64,000 nt of DNA from Bog-793 sp963803025 (GTDB lineage: Bacteria > Actinomycetota > Acidimicrobiia > Acidimicrobiales > Bog-793), in assembly GCA_963803025.1 (NCBI GenBank), contig CAWDKZ010000013.1, positions 1-64,000 of the forward strand, given 5' to 3'. A program made the translations under genes and the position numbers. The notes beneath the pieces are model-generated. The model worked only from the letters and a program-made list of their open reading frames with translations. It was not told where the DNA came from and ran no database searches. Of this stretch, positions 17,501 through 25,439 are shown one piece after another (within the stretch, counting starts at the first letter, position 1; each line of letters opens with the position of its first letter).

Positions 17501-18102
17501 CGATGCGCCCGGACGAGCTCCTCGGAAACGACCGCCGCGAGGTCGTCGTCGGTGAGCATCTCGATCGTGTTCAGCTCGTGCGAGGTGCGGAACCCGTCGA
17601 AGAAGTGCACGAACGGCACCCGCGTCGCGAGCGTCGCGGCGTGGGCCACGAGCGCCAGGTCGTGCGCCTCCTGCACCGACGCCGAGGCGAGCATCGCGAA
17701 TCCCGTCTGGCGAACCGCCATGACGTCCGCGTGGTCACCGAAGATCGACAATCCCTGGGCCGCGAGCGAGCGCGCCGCGACGTGCAGCACCGCGGGGGTC
17801 AGTTCGCCGGCGATCTTGTACATGTTCGGGATCATGAGCAGAAGGCCCTGGGAGGCGGTGAACGTCGTCGCCAGGGCGCCGCTTTGCAGCGCGCCGTGCA
17901 GCGCGCCCGCCGCGCCTCCCTCGCTCTGCATCTCGACGACGATCGGCACGCCGCCCCAGAGGTTGGTCCTCTTGTGGCTCGACCATTCGTCGGCGAGCTC
18001 CGCCATCGGCGACGACGGAGTTATCGGGTAGATGCAGCAGACCTCGCTGAGCCGGTATGCAACCGAGGCCGCGGCCTCGTTCCCGTCGACTGTCACGCGC
18101 AT
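14533..18102 (-). CDS. nifJ: Pyruvate:ferredoxin (flavodoxin) oxidoreductase, single-chain
   Basis: A 1189-residue fused enzyme that oxidises pyruvate to acetyl-CoA and CO2, reducing ferredoxin or flavodoxin. Domains in order: PORA N-terminal (YPITPSSPMAELADEW), transketolase-like domain II, gamma domain, a two-cluster ferredoxin domain (CIQCGNCSFVCP near 690 and CTGCGLCVEACP near 747), the CEGCGETPY cysteine pair near 820, and the TPP-binding domain with GDGWAYDIGSGG near 970 and EVYSNTGGQMSKSTP. The start is the ATG at 18102 with GGAGG upstream; 11 further codons in frame run back into the preceding gene. It is co-transcribed with the oxidoreductase upstream and the DHOD-like gene downstream. 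Confidence 0.96.
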   Translation of the reverse strand: MRVTVDGNEAAASVAYRLSEVCCIYPITPSSPMAELADEWSSHKRTNLWGGVPIVVEMQSEGGAAGALHGALQSGALATTFTASQGLLLMIPNMYKIAGELTPAVLHVAARSLAAQGLSIFGDHADVMAVRQTGFAMLASASVQEAHDLALVAHAATLATRVPFVHFFDGFRTSHELNTIEMLTDDDLAAVVSEELVRAHRDRALSPERPFIRGTAQNPDVYFQARETVNPFYARVPDAVEEAMARLADRTGRRYHVVDYAGHPEADRVLVIMGSGGETARETVAALSARGERVGVVQVRLFRPFPARALAAVLPPTVRRVAVLDRTKEPGSMGEPLFLDTVAALSASFADGATAVMPAVIGGRYGLSSKEFTPGMVSGVFAELAADRPRREFTIGINDDVSGTSLPFDASLDIESAETVRSIFFGLGSDGTVSANKNTIKILGDEEGLNAQGYFVYDSKKSGSQTVSHLRFGPKPIRAPYLVGQASFVGCHHFGLLERANVLGPAAPGATLLLNCPHQPEEIWDALSRPVQEQMIAKHIDLYVVDASRIAREVGMAGRTNIVLQTCFFAISGVLPREIAIDRIKKAIVKTYGRRGEEVVKRNQAAVDRSLEGLHRVEVPGKVSATRELPPIVPDHVPEFVRAVTAEMMAGRGDALPVSALPVDGTYPSGTAAYEKRNIAEFVARWEPTTCIQCGNCSFVCPHSVIRSRQYDRSHLKGAPEGFRSAPLDAVGLPDTRYTLQVYVEDCTGCGLCVEACPIETPGDPVRKAINLTEREPLVAAERDNIAFFETLPATDRSRVDFGTVRGTQFLEPLFEFSGACEGCGETPYLKLLSQLFGDRLMVANATGCSSIYGGNLPTTPWTTDNDGRGPAWSNSLFEDNAEFGLGFRIATDGHVALARRRLGELRDALGPELVDEILAATQLRESELRAQRERVAELKRRLNGVDGTAADDLRSVVDYLVRRSIWIVGGDGWAYDIGSGGLDHVLASGRNVNVLVLDTEVYSNTGGQMSKSTPLGAVAKFATSGKTVTKKDLALQAMSYGSVYVARVAMGADPQQTLTAFREAEAYDGPSLVLAYCHCIAHGIVMRDGLDQQYRAVASGYWPLVRYDPVVRAAGGNPFLLDSPRPRIPLAEYTNRELRYRSLMSTDPAEAERLHALGEQAVSRQWDVYEEMATHGAEHFAADARKER

Positions 18103-18103
18103 T

Positions 18104-19738
18104 TCAGTTCGCCTCCACCACCATCTCGATCGCATGCACCGGACACTGTTCGAAACACGCCCCGCAGCCGGTGCAGCGTTCGTAGTTGAACCGGTAGCGG
18201 TTCCCGACGCCGAGCTTGATCACGGCGTCTTCCGGGCAGGATCCGAGACAGCCGTCGCATTCGAAGCAGTTGCCGCAGGACAGACACCGGCCGGCCTCGT
18301 AGACCGCCTCGTCGGCGGACAACCCGCCGGTCACCTCGTCGAAGTCCGCGACACGCTCCTCGGGCGCGAGCTCCGGCTGCTCACGCCGGGCGTTGTCGCC
18401 GAAGTACCAGAGGTGCAACCGGTCGAACGTCGCCAGGTCGTGTTTCGCGGCGAAGGCCGCGTCGCCGCCCCTGAGCCATCGGTCGATGTGGCGGGCGGCC
18501 TTCTTGCCGTGCCCGACACCGACCGTGACGGTGCGCTCGCTCGGCACCATGTCACCGCCGGCGAACACCCCGAGGCATCCGGTCTCGAGCGACGGCGAGA
18601 CCTTGACCGTGCCGTCCTTCTCGAACTCGACCCCGGGCACCCTGTGCAGGAACTCCGTGTCGGTCTCCTGCCCGAGCGCCAGGATCACCGTGTCCGCGGC
18701 GAGCGTCTCGAACCGACCGGTCGGCTGCGGGAAGCCCGACTCGTCGAGCTCCATCACCTCGACCTGCATCTCGGGACCGTCCATCGCCGTGATCGTCCGC
18801 AACCAGTTGATCCGCACGCCCTCGCGCTCGGCGTCCTCGGCCTCCTCGGGATGGGCCGGCATCTGGGCGCGCGTGCGTCGGTAGACGATCAGCGCTTCGT
18901 CCGCGCCGAGTCTCTTGGCGACCCGGGCGGCGTCCATCGCGGTGTTGCCACCGCCGTAGACGGCGACGCGGCGACCGATGACCGGACGCTCGCCGGAGGC
19001 GACGCTCCGCAGGAACGAGAGCGCGTCGAGCATCGGCCCGGTGTCGCGGGCCGGGATCTCGACCCGCCGGGACAGGTGCGCACCGACCGCGACGAAGACG
19101 GCGTCGAAGCGACCCTGCTGCCGCTCGGCGACGAGATCCTCCACCCGGTGCTCGCGGGTCATCTCCACGCCGAGTGCGGCGATCCGGGCGAGCTCGGCGG
19201 TGAGCACGTCGCGGGGCAGGCGATAGGCCGGGATGCCGTATCGCATCATCCCGCCCGGCTCCGCGCCCGCGTCCCGGATCTCGACCTCGTGGCCGAGTCG
19301 GGCGAGGTGGTAGGCCGCGGACAACCCGCTCGGGCCGGCCCCGATCACGAGGACCCGCTTGCCGCTGCGCACCGCCGGCGGGTCGAACTGCCAGCCCTTC
19401 TCGAGCGCGAGGTCCCCCAGGAACCGCTCGACCGAATGGATCGAGACGGCGCTGTCGAGGTTGGCCCGGTTGCAAACGCTTTCGCACGGGTGGTAGCAGA
19501 CCCGCCCGTGGATGGCCGGCAGCGGATTGTTCGTGACGAGCTCACGCCAGGCTTGCTCGTGGCGGCCCGCTCGGGTGTGCGACAGCCAGGCCTGGATGTT
19601 CTCGCCGGCCGGACAGCCGGCGTTGCACGGCGGCAACAGGTCGACGTACACCGGTCGTCGCTCTCGGACGGGGCCGGAGTGAGTGCGCCCGTGCGCGAGG
19701 TCCGGCAGTAACGCAACGTCCCACAACGGGCTGCTCAT
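18104..19738 (-). CDS. Fe-S flavoprotein NAD(P) oxidoreductase (GltD-like) with C-terminal ferredoxin domain
   Basis: A 544-residue protein of the glutamate-synthase small-subunit superfamily. The N-terminal Fe-S domain has CNAGCPAGENIQAW and CYHPCESVCNR. An FAD-binding GAGPSGLSAAYHLARLGH motif is near 130, a second Rossmann motif VYGGGNTAMDAARVAKRLG near 262, and GVFAGGDMV near 400. The C terminus adds a two-cluster ferredoxin domain (CLSCGNCFECDGCLGSCP and CTGCGACFEQCP). ATG with AAGGAG upstream. It ends one base before nifJ. No glutamate-synthase large subunit is nearby, so it most likely passes electrons between NAD(P)(H) and the ferredoxin or PFOR pool (inference). Confidence 0.9.
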   Translation of the reverse strand: MSSPLWDVALLPDLAHGRTHSGPVRERRPVYVDLLPPCNAGCPAGENIQAWLSHTRAGRHEQAWRELVTNNPLPAIHGRVCYHPCESVCNRANLDSAVSIHSVERFLGDLALEKGWQFDPPAVRSGKRVLVIGAGPSGLSAAYHLARLGHEVEIRDAGAEPGGMMRYGIPAYRLPRDVLTAELARIAALGVEMTREHRVEDLVAERQQGRFDAVFVAVGAHLSRRVEIPARDTGPMLDALSFLRSVASGERPVIGRRVAVYGGGNTAMDAARVAKRLGADEALIVYRRTRAQMPAHPEEAEDAEREGVRINWLRTITAMDGPEMQVEVMELDESGFPQPTGRFETLAADTVILALGQETDTEFLHRVPGVEFEKDGTVKVSPSLETGCLGVFAGGDMVPSERTVTVGVGHGKKAARHIDRWLRGGDAAFAAKHDLATFDRLHLWYFGDNARREQPELAPEERVADFDEVTGGLSADEAVYEAGRCLSCGNCFECDGCLGSCPEDAVIKLGVGNRYRFNYERCTGCGACFEQCPVHAIEMVVEAN

Positions 19739-20265
19739 GACTGTTTCCGCTCCTTATGGGCCATGGCCGTCAAGCTAACTGGCCGAGCCCCTCCCTGCCA
19801 GCCAAATCGCGGGCTGACCTGCAACTCGGACGCCGGTCGACTGCCCAAGCTCGTCTGAACACCAGTAACGACGTGACCTTCGCATCGGGCCTCTCGTTCG
19901 GCCCACCCGCACGGGCCGAACGTCGAGAGTGCCCCCATCGGCCCTCGGGCCGCGCCTCAACGGCGACGCGCACGACCAGCAACGCCGGGTCTGCCGAGAA
20001 CGCCCAGCGAGAAGGGCACCCGGTCCCCGCGCCCAGCCTCCCGGGCGATTCTCATCGCACCGTCCGAGAGTGCCGCCATGTCGCCGCGCCGTCGAGTGAA
20101 GCCGATCCGGCGTGCACGATCAGCGCGGTGAGCACGGCAGCCGGCACGAAGCATACTTGACGACCACCCGGGACCTAGGTCCTCGCATGGCCTTTCTGGG
20201 AGCGTCGCGCCGCCGGAGGGAAGGCGTCTTCCTGTCGTGTCCGCTGCCGTGGCGAAGCCACGGCG
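19739..20265. other. Intergenic region, about 530 bases, no supported gene
   Basis: Short frames exist on both strands but none shows a family motif, a ribosome site or plausible composition. A minus-strand hydrophobic fragment near 20140 is discussed among the rejected items. The part next to 19738 should hold the promoter of the pyruvate oxidoreductase operon. Confidence 0.5.
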
Positions 20266-21540
20266 TCACTGGCCGGGGTTGCCCGTCGCCGGCCCGCGAT
20301 CACCGAATCCCCGACTGGGGTGACCGGATCCCCTGCCAAAGCCGAAGCCGCCGAAACCTCCGAAACCCCGTCCGAAATGGAACGGCTGGCCGAAACCGAA
20401 CAGCCCGGCTCCCTTGCTGCCAGCGATGACCACCTCGGTCGCGGTCACCGTCGCCCCCGACGTCGTGCCGAAGACGGCGACGAACTCGCCCGCGGTCACG
20501 TTGGCGAGCGAGGGGCTGGACACGCCGTACTCGGCGTAGGTCGTCGACGCGGTCACGTCGACCGTGACGGTTGTCCCATTCCAGGCGAGGATCGTGAAGC
20601 CCGTCGTCGACGGTGTGGGCTGGACGACACCCGCCGTCGCAAGGTCACGATTCGGCGGCGGGGGCGGCACGATGACGACCTCGGTCGCGGTCACCGTCGT
20701 CCCCGACGTCGTGCCGAAGACGGCGACGGACTCGCCCGCGGTCACGTTGGCGAGTGAGGGGCTGGACACGCCGCGCTCGACGTAGGTCGTCGACGCGGTC
20801 ACGTCGACCGTGACGGTTGTCCCGTTCCAGGTGCGGATCGTGAAGCCCGTCGTCGACGGTGTGGGCTGGACGACTCCCACCGTGGCGAAGTTACGACTCG
20901 GCTGGGGCGGCGCGATGCTGACCTCGGTCGCGCTCACCGTCGTCCCCGAGATCGTGCCGAAGAGGGCGACGAGCGCGCCTCGCGTCACGTCGGCGAGTGA
21001 GGGGCTGGACACGCCGCGCTCGACGTAGGTCGTCGACGCGGTCACGTCCACGGTCAACGTCGTGCCGGCGTGCGTCGTGATCGTGAAGGCGTTGTCGGCG
21101 GGCACACTCGCCACGGTGCCGGCGGCGACCGGCTGGTTGCTGGCGACTTTGGGTACCCAGATGCTGACCTCGGTCGCGCTCACCGTCGTCCCCGAGATCG
21201 TGCCGAAGAGGGCGACGAGCGCGCCTTGCGTCACGTCGGCGAGCGAGGGGCTGGACACGCCGCGCTCGACGTAGGTCGTCGACGTGGTCACGTCCACGGT
21301 CAACGTCGTGCCGGCGTGCGTCGTGATCGTGAAGGCGTTGTCGGCGGGCACACTCGCCACGGTGCCGGCGGCGACCGGGCCGCCACCGAGACCGTGGCCG
21401 TGGTGCGAGGGCGCCGCCGACGCGGCGGCTACACCTGACCAGGTCGCAGACAGCCCGACCACCAAACCGACGGTGACGAGCGCGCGCGTCACGGACGCGA
21501 GAACACGTCCGTGACGGAGAACTTCACCAAAGCGAGGCAT
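20266..21540 (-). CDS. Secreted repeat protein with four DUF5666-like units and a Gly/Phe-rich tail
   Basis: A 424-residue protein. The start at ATG 21540 has GGAGG six bases upstream. Residues 1-43 form a signal peptide (basic start, hydrophobic 14-41, Ala-rich end). Then come four copies of a ~72-residue all-beta unit at 55-127, 137-209, 219-290 and 301-372, each with the pattern T-x-V-D-V-T-x-S-T-T-Y, GVSSPSL, A-x-V-x-V/L-F-G-T and T-V-x-A-T-E-V. The units resemble DUF5666 domains. Units 1-2 are nearly identical to each other, as are 3-4. The last 50 residues are rich in GFG motifs, like a sticky or disordered surface segment. Function unknown; an exported envelope protein is likely. Confidence 0.8.
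   Translation of the reverse strand: MPRFGEVLRHGRVLASVTRALVTVGLVVGLSATWSGVAAASAAPSHHGHGLGGGPVAAGTVASVPADNAFTITTHAGTTLTVDVTTSTTYVERGVSSPSLADVTQGALVALFGTISGTTVSATEVSIWVPKVASNQPVAAGTVASVPADNAFTITTHAGTTLTVDVTASTTYVERGVSSPSLADVTRGALVALFGTISGTTVSATEVSIAPPQPSRNFATVGVVQPTPSTTGFTIRTWNGTTVTVDVTASTTYVERGVSSPSLANVTAGESVAVFGTTSGTTVTATEVVIVPPPPPNRDLATAGVVQPTPSTTGFTILAWNGTTVTVDVTASTTYAEYGVSSPSLANVTAGEFVAVFGTTSGATVTATEVVIAGSKGAGLFGFGQPFHFGRGFGGFGGFGFGRGSGHPSRGFGDRGPATGNPGQ
20425..21378 (-). repeat. Four in-gene tandem repeats, period about 240 bases
   Basis: The units lie at 21160-21378, 20914-21132, 20671-20886 and 20425-20640. They are conserved at the DNA level: the sequence encoding ERGVSSPSL recurs almost unchanged every ~245 bases. 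Nested similarity (1 with 2, 3 with 4) points to two successive duplications. Confidence 0.9.
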
Positions 21541-21868
21541 GGCCACCTCCACGTTGACCTGCGAATAGTGTCGCACGCCGTCCTGTGCTCTTCATGAGCA
21601 GATCATTAGGGAACTGTGAAACCCCCCGAATTCGTCACCCGCCCGGACAACGAACCCGGGCGGGTGATCCGTTTGGCGTCCCGCGCCTGACCGAAGTGGG
21701 TCAATCCCACCGGGAGGCCGGGGCTCGGAGGCGCCGGAGCGAACGCGCCGCCCGGGTCACGGAGGCGAACGCGAGTCGCCGCGGTCGACGCCAGCGCGGA
21801 CACGGACCGGGCAGCCGACGTCGTTGCCTGTCCGCCGGTACCGGAGCCCACCACCGCCCGTCTCGCGC
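21541..21868. other. Intergenic region with one strong hairpin
   Basis: About 330 bases between the DMT permease stop and the start of the repeat protein gene, both on the minus strand. Apart from the hairpin at 21635-21667 I see nothing. Confidence 0.5.
21635..21667. terminator. 12-bp perfect hairpin, possible terminator
   Basis: Stem TCACCCGCCCGG / CCGGGCGGGTGA with a nine-base loop, very stable. It lies about 200 bases after the DMT permease stop. No T-run follows on either strand, so it may be a T-less actinobacterial terminator or a 5'-leader structure of the repeat protein gene. Confidence 0.4.
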
Positions 21869-22783
21869 TCAGGGCGCCGGATTGCCACCGAGGACGGGTT
21901 CGGGCGGCCCGAGCGCGCCAGCGGAACGGATGGGAGGCGCTTTCGACCAGGTTGCGAGGATCGAACCGGCGATGATCACGGGAAAGCCGACCGCGATGCC
22001 GAGCGTGAAGGGTTCCCCGAGGGCCACGACGCCGAGTAGCAGCGCGACGGCGGGATTGATGTAGGTCACGACCGTCGCACGGGTCGGCCCGATTTCCCTG
22101 ATGAGCGCGAAGAACAGCATGAACGCGAGCACGGTGCACACGACCGACAGCGTGGCGATGGACTCGGCGGTCTCGGCGTGGAACTTGCTCGGCAGGTGGG
22201 TGAGCCCGAACGGCAGATAGACGAGGGCGGTCACGACCATGGAGGCGGTGACGACTTCGAAGCTCGGCGCCCGGGCGAGGCGACGGCTGACGATCATCGG
22301 CGCGACGGCGTAACCGACGGCGCACAGCACGATCTCGCCCATCGACACGAGATTCGATCCCTTCACGCCAAAGCCGGCGAGGACGACCACGCCGGCGAAG
22401 CCGAGGAACAGCCCGGATACCCTCCGTACGCCCGGGTGCTCGTGGCCGAGCGCCCAGGCGATCACCGCCCCGAAGATCGGCACGGTCGCGACGAGCAGCC
22501 CCGCGAGCGAACTCGTCAGCTTCTCCTCCGCCGTCGCGAGCAGGAACCAGGGAACCGTGATCTCGCTGAGCGTGTAGGCGAGGACGGCGGGCCAGTGGTC
22601 GATCAGCGCGCCCAGTTGTCGCCGGCGGACCGCGAACGGCAACAGGATCACCGAAGCGAGCCCCGTGCGCAAGAAGACGAGCGTCGCCGGTTCGAGGTCG
22701 CGTACGGCGATCCGGATGAAGAAGTACGGAAGTCCCCAGATCACCGCCAGCGCAGCGAACAGCATCCAGCCACGTTTGGACAT
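21869..22783 (-). CDS. EamA/DMT-superfamily transporter
   Basis: A 304-residue inner-membrane protein with ten predicted helices in two EamA repeats: WGLPYFFIRIAV...EPATLVFLRTG in the first and AVGYAVAPMIVSRRL...NPAVALLLGVVALGEPF in the second. The ATG at 22783 begins MSKRGWML, the normal entry into helix 1; the frame upstream of it is non-homologous. Drug/metabolite exporter family, substrate unknown. Confidence 0.9.
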   Translation of the reverse strand: MSKRGWMLFAALAVIWGLPYFFIRIAVRDLEPATLVFLRTGLASVILLPFAVRRRQLGALIDHWPAVLAYTLSEITVPWFLLATAEEKLTSSLAGLLVATVPIFGAVIAWALGHEHPGVRRVSGLFLGFAGVVVLAGFGVKGSNLVSMGEIVLCAVGYAVAPMIVSRRLARAPSFEVVTASMVVTALVYLPFGLTHLPSKFHAETAESIATLSVVCTVLAFMLFFALIREIGPTRATVVTYINPAVALLLGVVALGEPFTLGIAVGFPVIIAGSILATWSKAPPIRSAGALGPPEPVLGGNPAP

Positions 22784-22958
22784 CGCCGCCCTAGACCCGG
22801 CCGCCGCCGGGGTGGGACTCCACGTCGCGAGCGCGTGACCCGAACTCCGCCCGTGAACGACGCGACAGCACGACCCTACGGTAGAGGCTGCGGCGATTCC
22901 CGCGAAGGGATCGACGCCGCAGCTGTGACGGGGTCCCCGATGCACAAGACTTGGCGCC

Positions 22959-23603
22959 GTGCTCTCGTCTCCGACGCTGCGCGACCGCTTCGTTCAGCTT
23001 GAGCCGCTCGCGGCCCGTCACATCCCTGGTCTCGTCGCGGCAGCCGCCGAGGACCGCGCCTCCTTCGCCTTCAGCGAGGTGCCGAACGGCGTCGAGGAGG
23101 TGACGAGGTACGTCGAGGAGAACGTCGAGCTTTCGTTGTCGGGACGCCAGCTCCCCTTCACGGTCCGGCTGCTCGGGAGCGACCGGATCGTCGGCGCGAC
23201 CCGTTTCATGGACCTCGAGGTCTTCCACTGGCCGCCCCCGTGGCCACCGGGCGTGACCCGAGGGCCCGCGCCCACGGACGACACCCCACCGACGGTCGCC
23301 GAGATCGGCGGGACCTGGTACGCGGCGTCGGCGCAGCGCACCGTCGTCAACACCGAGTGCAAGCTTCTGCTCCTCACCTACGCCTTCGACACCTGGGGCG
23401 TCCTGCGCGTCACGTTGAAGACCGACGCCCGCAACGACCGGTCGCGCGCCGCGATCCTCCGGCTCGGGGCGCGCTTCGAGGGAATCCGCCGTGTGCACGC
23501 GCCAGCGGTGGACGGCGCGGTGCGGGACACCGCCTACTACTCGATCGTTGCGGCCGAGTGGCCGGGGATTCGCTCGCGGCTCGAGTCGATGCGCGACCGC
23601 TGA
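22959..23603 (+). CDS. GNAT-family acetyltransferase (RimJ/RimL-like)
   Basis: A 214-residue protein with a GTG start. The N-terminal LRDRFVQLEPL and the late TLKTDARNDRSRAAILRLGARFEG segment (acetyl-CoA-binding region; N-x-R-S-x-x-A-I-x-x-L-G-A) are typical of RimJ/RimL-like enzymes acting on protein N termini or small amines. It has a longer central loop (about 88-115). Divergent from the DMT gene; no partner suggested. Confidence 0.85.
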   Translation: MLSSPTLRDRFVQLEPLAARHIPGLVAAAAEDRASFAFSEVPNGVEEVTRYVEENVELSLSGRQLPFTVRLLGSDRIVGATRFMDLEVFHWPPPWPPGVTRGPAPTDDTPPTVAEIGGTWYAASAQRTVVNTECKLLLLTYAFDTWGVLRVTLKTDARNDRSRAAILRLGARFEGIRRVHAPAVDGAVRDTAYYSIVAAEWPGIRSRLESMRDR

Positions 23604-23659
23604 GCTCCGATCGGAGCGGCCCCGCGCCGGGCTGTCGTCGGGATCGCCCCTCCGCGGGT

Positions 23660-24787
23660 TCAGATCGAGCCGTCGAGTCGCAGCAGCAACGCCTGCAGGA
23701 GAAGCGACTCGTTCGGGTTGCGCGACAGGCGCGCCGCGGTCGCGTCGATCTCCTCACACGCTGCGACGAGCGACGCGGCCCGGCGCGCCGGCAGATTCTC
23801 GGTCGCGAGCCGGGAGCGGTATGCCGAGGCGAGTGTCGCCAGTCCAGCGCGCAGCTCGTCCGTGCGGACCTGCCGTTGCTCCCTGCGGTGACGATCCTCG
23901 ATCGCCTTGCGCCCAGGGGTTCGGCGCTCGCCTTCGAGCTCGGCAGCCGCATCGACGCTCGCCAGTTCCGCGGCTTGGTGCTCGGCGAGCACGACGAGGA
24001 GCTCGTCGGGCGCGGCGAGAAGCTCCGCCGCGAGCAGCGCCACCGTCGCCCCGGTCCCGTCGAGTCGCTCCGGGACGGCGCGCCAGCGCGCCTCGCGCAC
24101 CGCGAACCTCGGGTCTTCGACGAGCAGTCGCGCCCGGTCGAGGCGTCCGTTCGCCGCCGAAGCCGCCGCCAGCGCGACCTCCGCCGCCGCGCCGCTCGCG
24201 CGCAGCGCGGCCGCGATGCTCTCGACGTCGAGCGGAGGGAACTCCACCTCGACGCATCTGCTCGCGATCGTGACGAGCGCGGGCGCCCGCGCGTCCGCGA
24301 GAACGATGATCACCGTCGTGGCGGGCGGCTCCTCGATCGTCTTCAGGAGCGCCGGAGCGGCGCGGTCGACGAGATGGAAGTCGGTGAGGACGAGAACCTG
24401 ACGGCTCGCGAGCCGCGGCGTCCGCTGGGCGAGCTGGGTGACCTCCCTCGCCTCGTCGACGAGGATCGAGGCGCCGTGTCGCTCGACGAACACGACGTCG
24501 GGATGACGTCCTGCGATGACGTCGCGACACGAGGGACACTCGCCGCACCCACCGTTCGGACAGACGAGCGCCGCCGAGAACACCCTCGCCGCTTCGCGCT
24601 TGCCCGAACCCGGTGGCCCGACGAAGAGGAAGGCGTGCACGGGAGACGTGACGAACGAGCCGAGCACCGCCCGCACCCGCGCCTGGCCCACGATGCGGTC
24701 GAGGACGGGTGCGCGCGACCTCGCCGAACGATCCGGGCCCGCTGCGGTCGTCAGTTCGCCCTCACGGGAAATTGCCGCCGTTCGCAC
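23660..24787 (-). CDS. holB: DNA polymerase III delta' subunit
   Basis: Clamp-loader subunit. It has GPPGSGKREAARVF, the zinc cluster CPNGGCGECPSC, and TIEEPPATTVIIVLA with the ASRC (SRC) sensor motif. The start is uncertain. Homology begins at LDRIVGQ. The GTG at 24787 has GGAG upstream and overlaps tmk by 26 bases (375 residues). A CTG at 24754, just after the tmk stop and with GAGG before it, would give a more typical N terminus. The GTG at 24691 would cut into the conserved start. Follows topA and tmk, the usual actinobacterial order. Confidence 0.88.
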   Translation of the reverse strand: MRTAAISREGELTTAAGPDRSARSRAPVLDRIVGQARVRAVLGSFVTSPVHAFLFVGPPGSGKREAARVFSAALVCPNGGCGECPSCRDVIAGRHPDVVFVERHGASILVDEAREVTQLAQRTPRLASRQVLVLTDFHLVDRAAPALLKTIEEPPATTVIIVLADARAPALVTIASRCVEVEFPPLDVESIAAALRASGAAAEVALAAASAANGRLDRARLLVEDPRFAVREARWRAVPERLDGTGATVALLAAELLAAPDELLVVLAEHQAAELASVDAAAELEGERRTPGRKAIEDRHRREQRQVRTDELRAGLATLASAYRSRLATENLPARRAASLVAACEEIDATAARLSRNPNESLLLQALLLRLDGSI

Positions 24788-25388
24788 CAAGGCGCTCCGC
24801 CACCGCGGCGCGCACCCGTCGGGCCACTTCCTCCTGCGGCCCGGACGCGTCGACCACGACCCAGCGATCCGGATCGCCACGTGCGAGGGCGCGAAAGCCG
24901 TCGGCGACCCGCGCGAAGAAGGCCTTGCCCTCCCGTTCGATGCGATCGTCGGGTTCGTCCCGCCGCGCCGCCCCGACCTCGGCCGGCAGGTCCAGCAGCA
25001 CGACAAGATCGGGCTCGAGACCGGCGCGCGAGCAAACGTCCGCCGCGGCGATCTCGCCCAGCGGCAGGCCACGACCGTATCCCTGATAGGCGAGCGTCGA
25101 GCCCGAGAATCGATCGCACACGACGTCGCGGCCGGCGGCGAGCCAGGGCCTGATCCGCTGGCTGACGTGCTGGGCGCGCGCCGCGAGCATGAGCATCAGC
25201 TCGGCGCGCGGGTCGAGCTGACCGAGGTCGCGGTCGAGCAGGATGGCGCGGATCCTTTCCCCGACCTCGGTTCCCCCGGGCTCACGCGTCGACTCCGCGC
25301 CGAGATGGGTCGCGAGCAGCTCCGCCTGCGTCGACTTGCCGCACCCTTCACCGCCCTCGAGGACGATGAATCTCCCACGCTCGGCCAT
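24762..25388 (-). CDS. tmk: Thymidylate kinase
   Basis: Phosphorylates dTMP to dTDP. 208 residues. The P-loop GGEGCGKST, TREPGGT, the DRF motif in CDRFSGSTLAYQGYGRGL and the PDLVVLLDLP segment are all present. The ATG is 51 bases after topA. holB follows and overlaps. Confidence 0.95.
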   Translation of the reverse strand: MAERGRFIVLEGGEGCGKSTQAELLATHLGAESTREPGGTEVGERIRAILLDRDLGQLDPRAELMLMLAARAQHVSQRIRPWLAAGRDVVCDRFSGSTLAYQGYGRGLPLGEIAAADVCSRAGLEPDLVVLLDLPAEVGAARRDEPDDRIEREGKAFFARVADGFRALARGDPDRWVVVDASGPQEEVARRVRAAVAERLGANGGNFP

Positions 25389-25439
25389 TTGTCCGACACT
25401 ACGACACCCGGAGTTCGCGGCGATCCGCCACCGATCCGG

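Noticed and set aside
19957..20160. Minus-strand hydrophobic fragment (FVPAAVLTALIV-like) that recalls an AzlD-type membrane protein remnant.
   Set aside because: Only about 30 codons before a stop, no start, no continuation in another frame that I can defend.
20425..21378. Regularly spaced repeats that could suggest a CRISPR array.
   Set aside because: Period ~240 bases, in frame, encoding protein domains; no short repeat-spacer structure.
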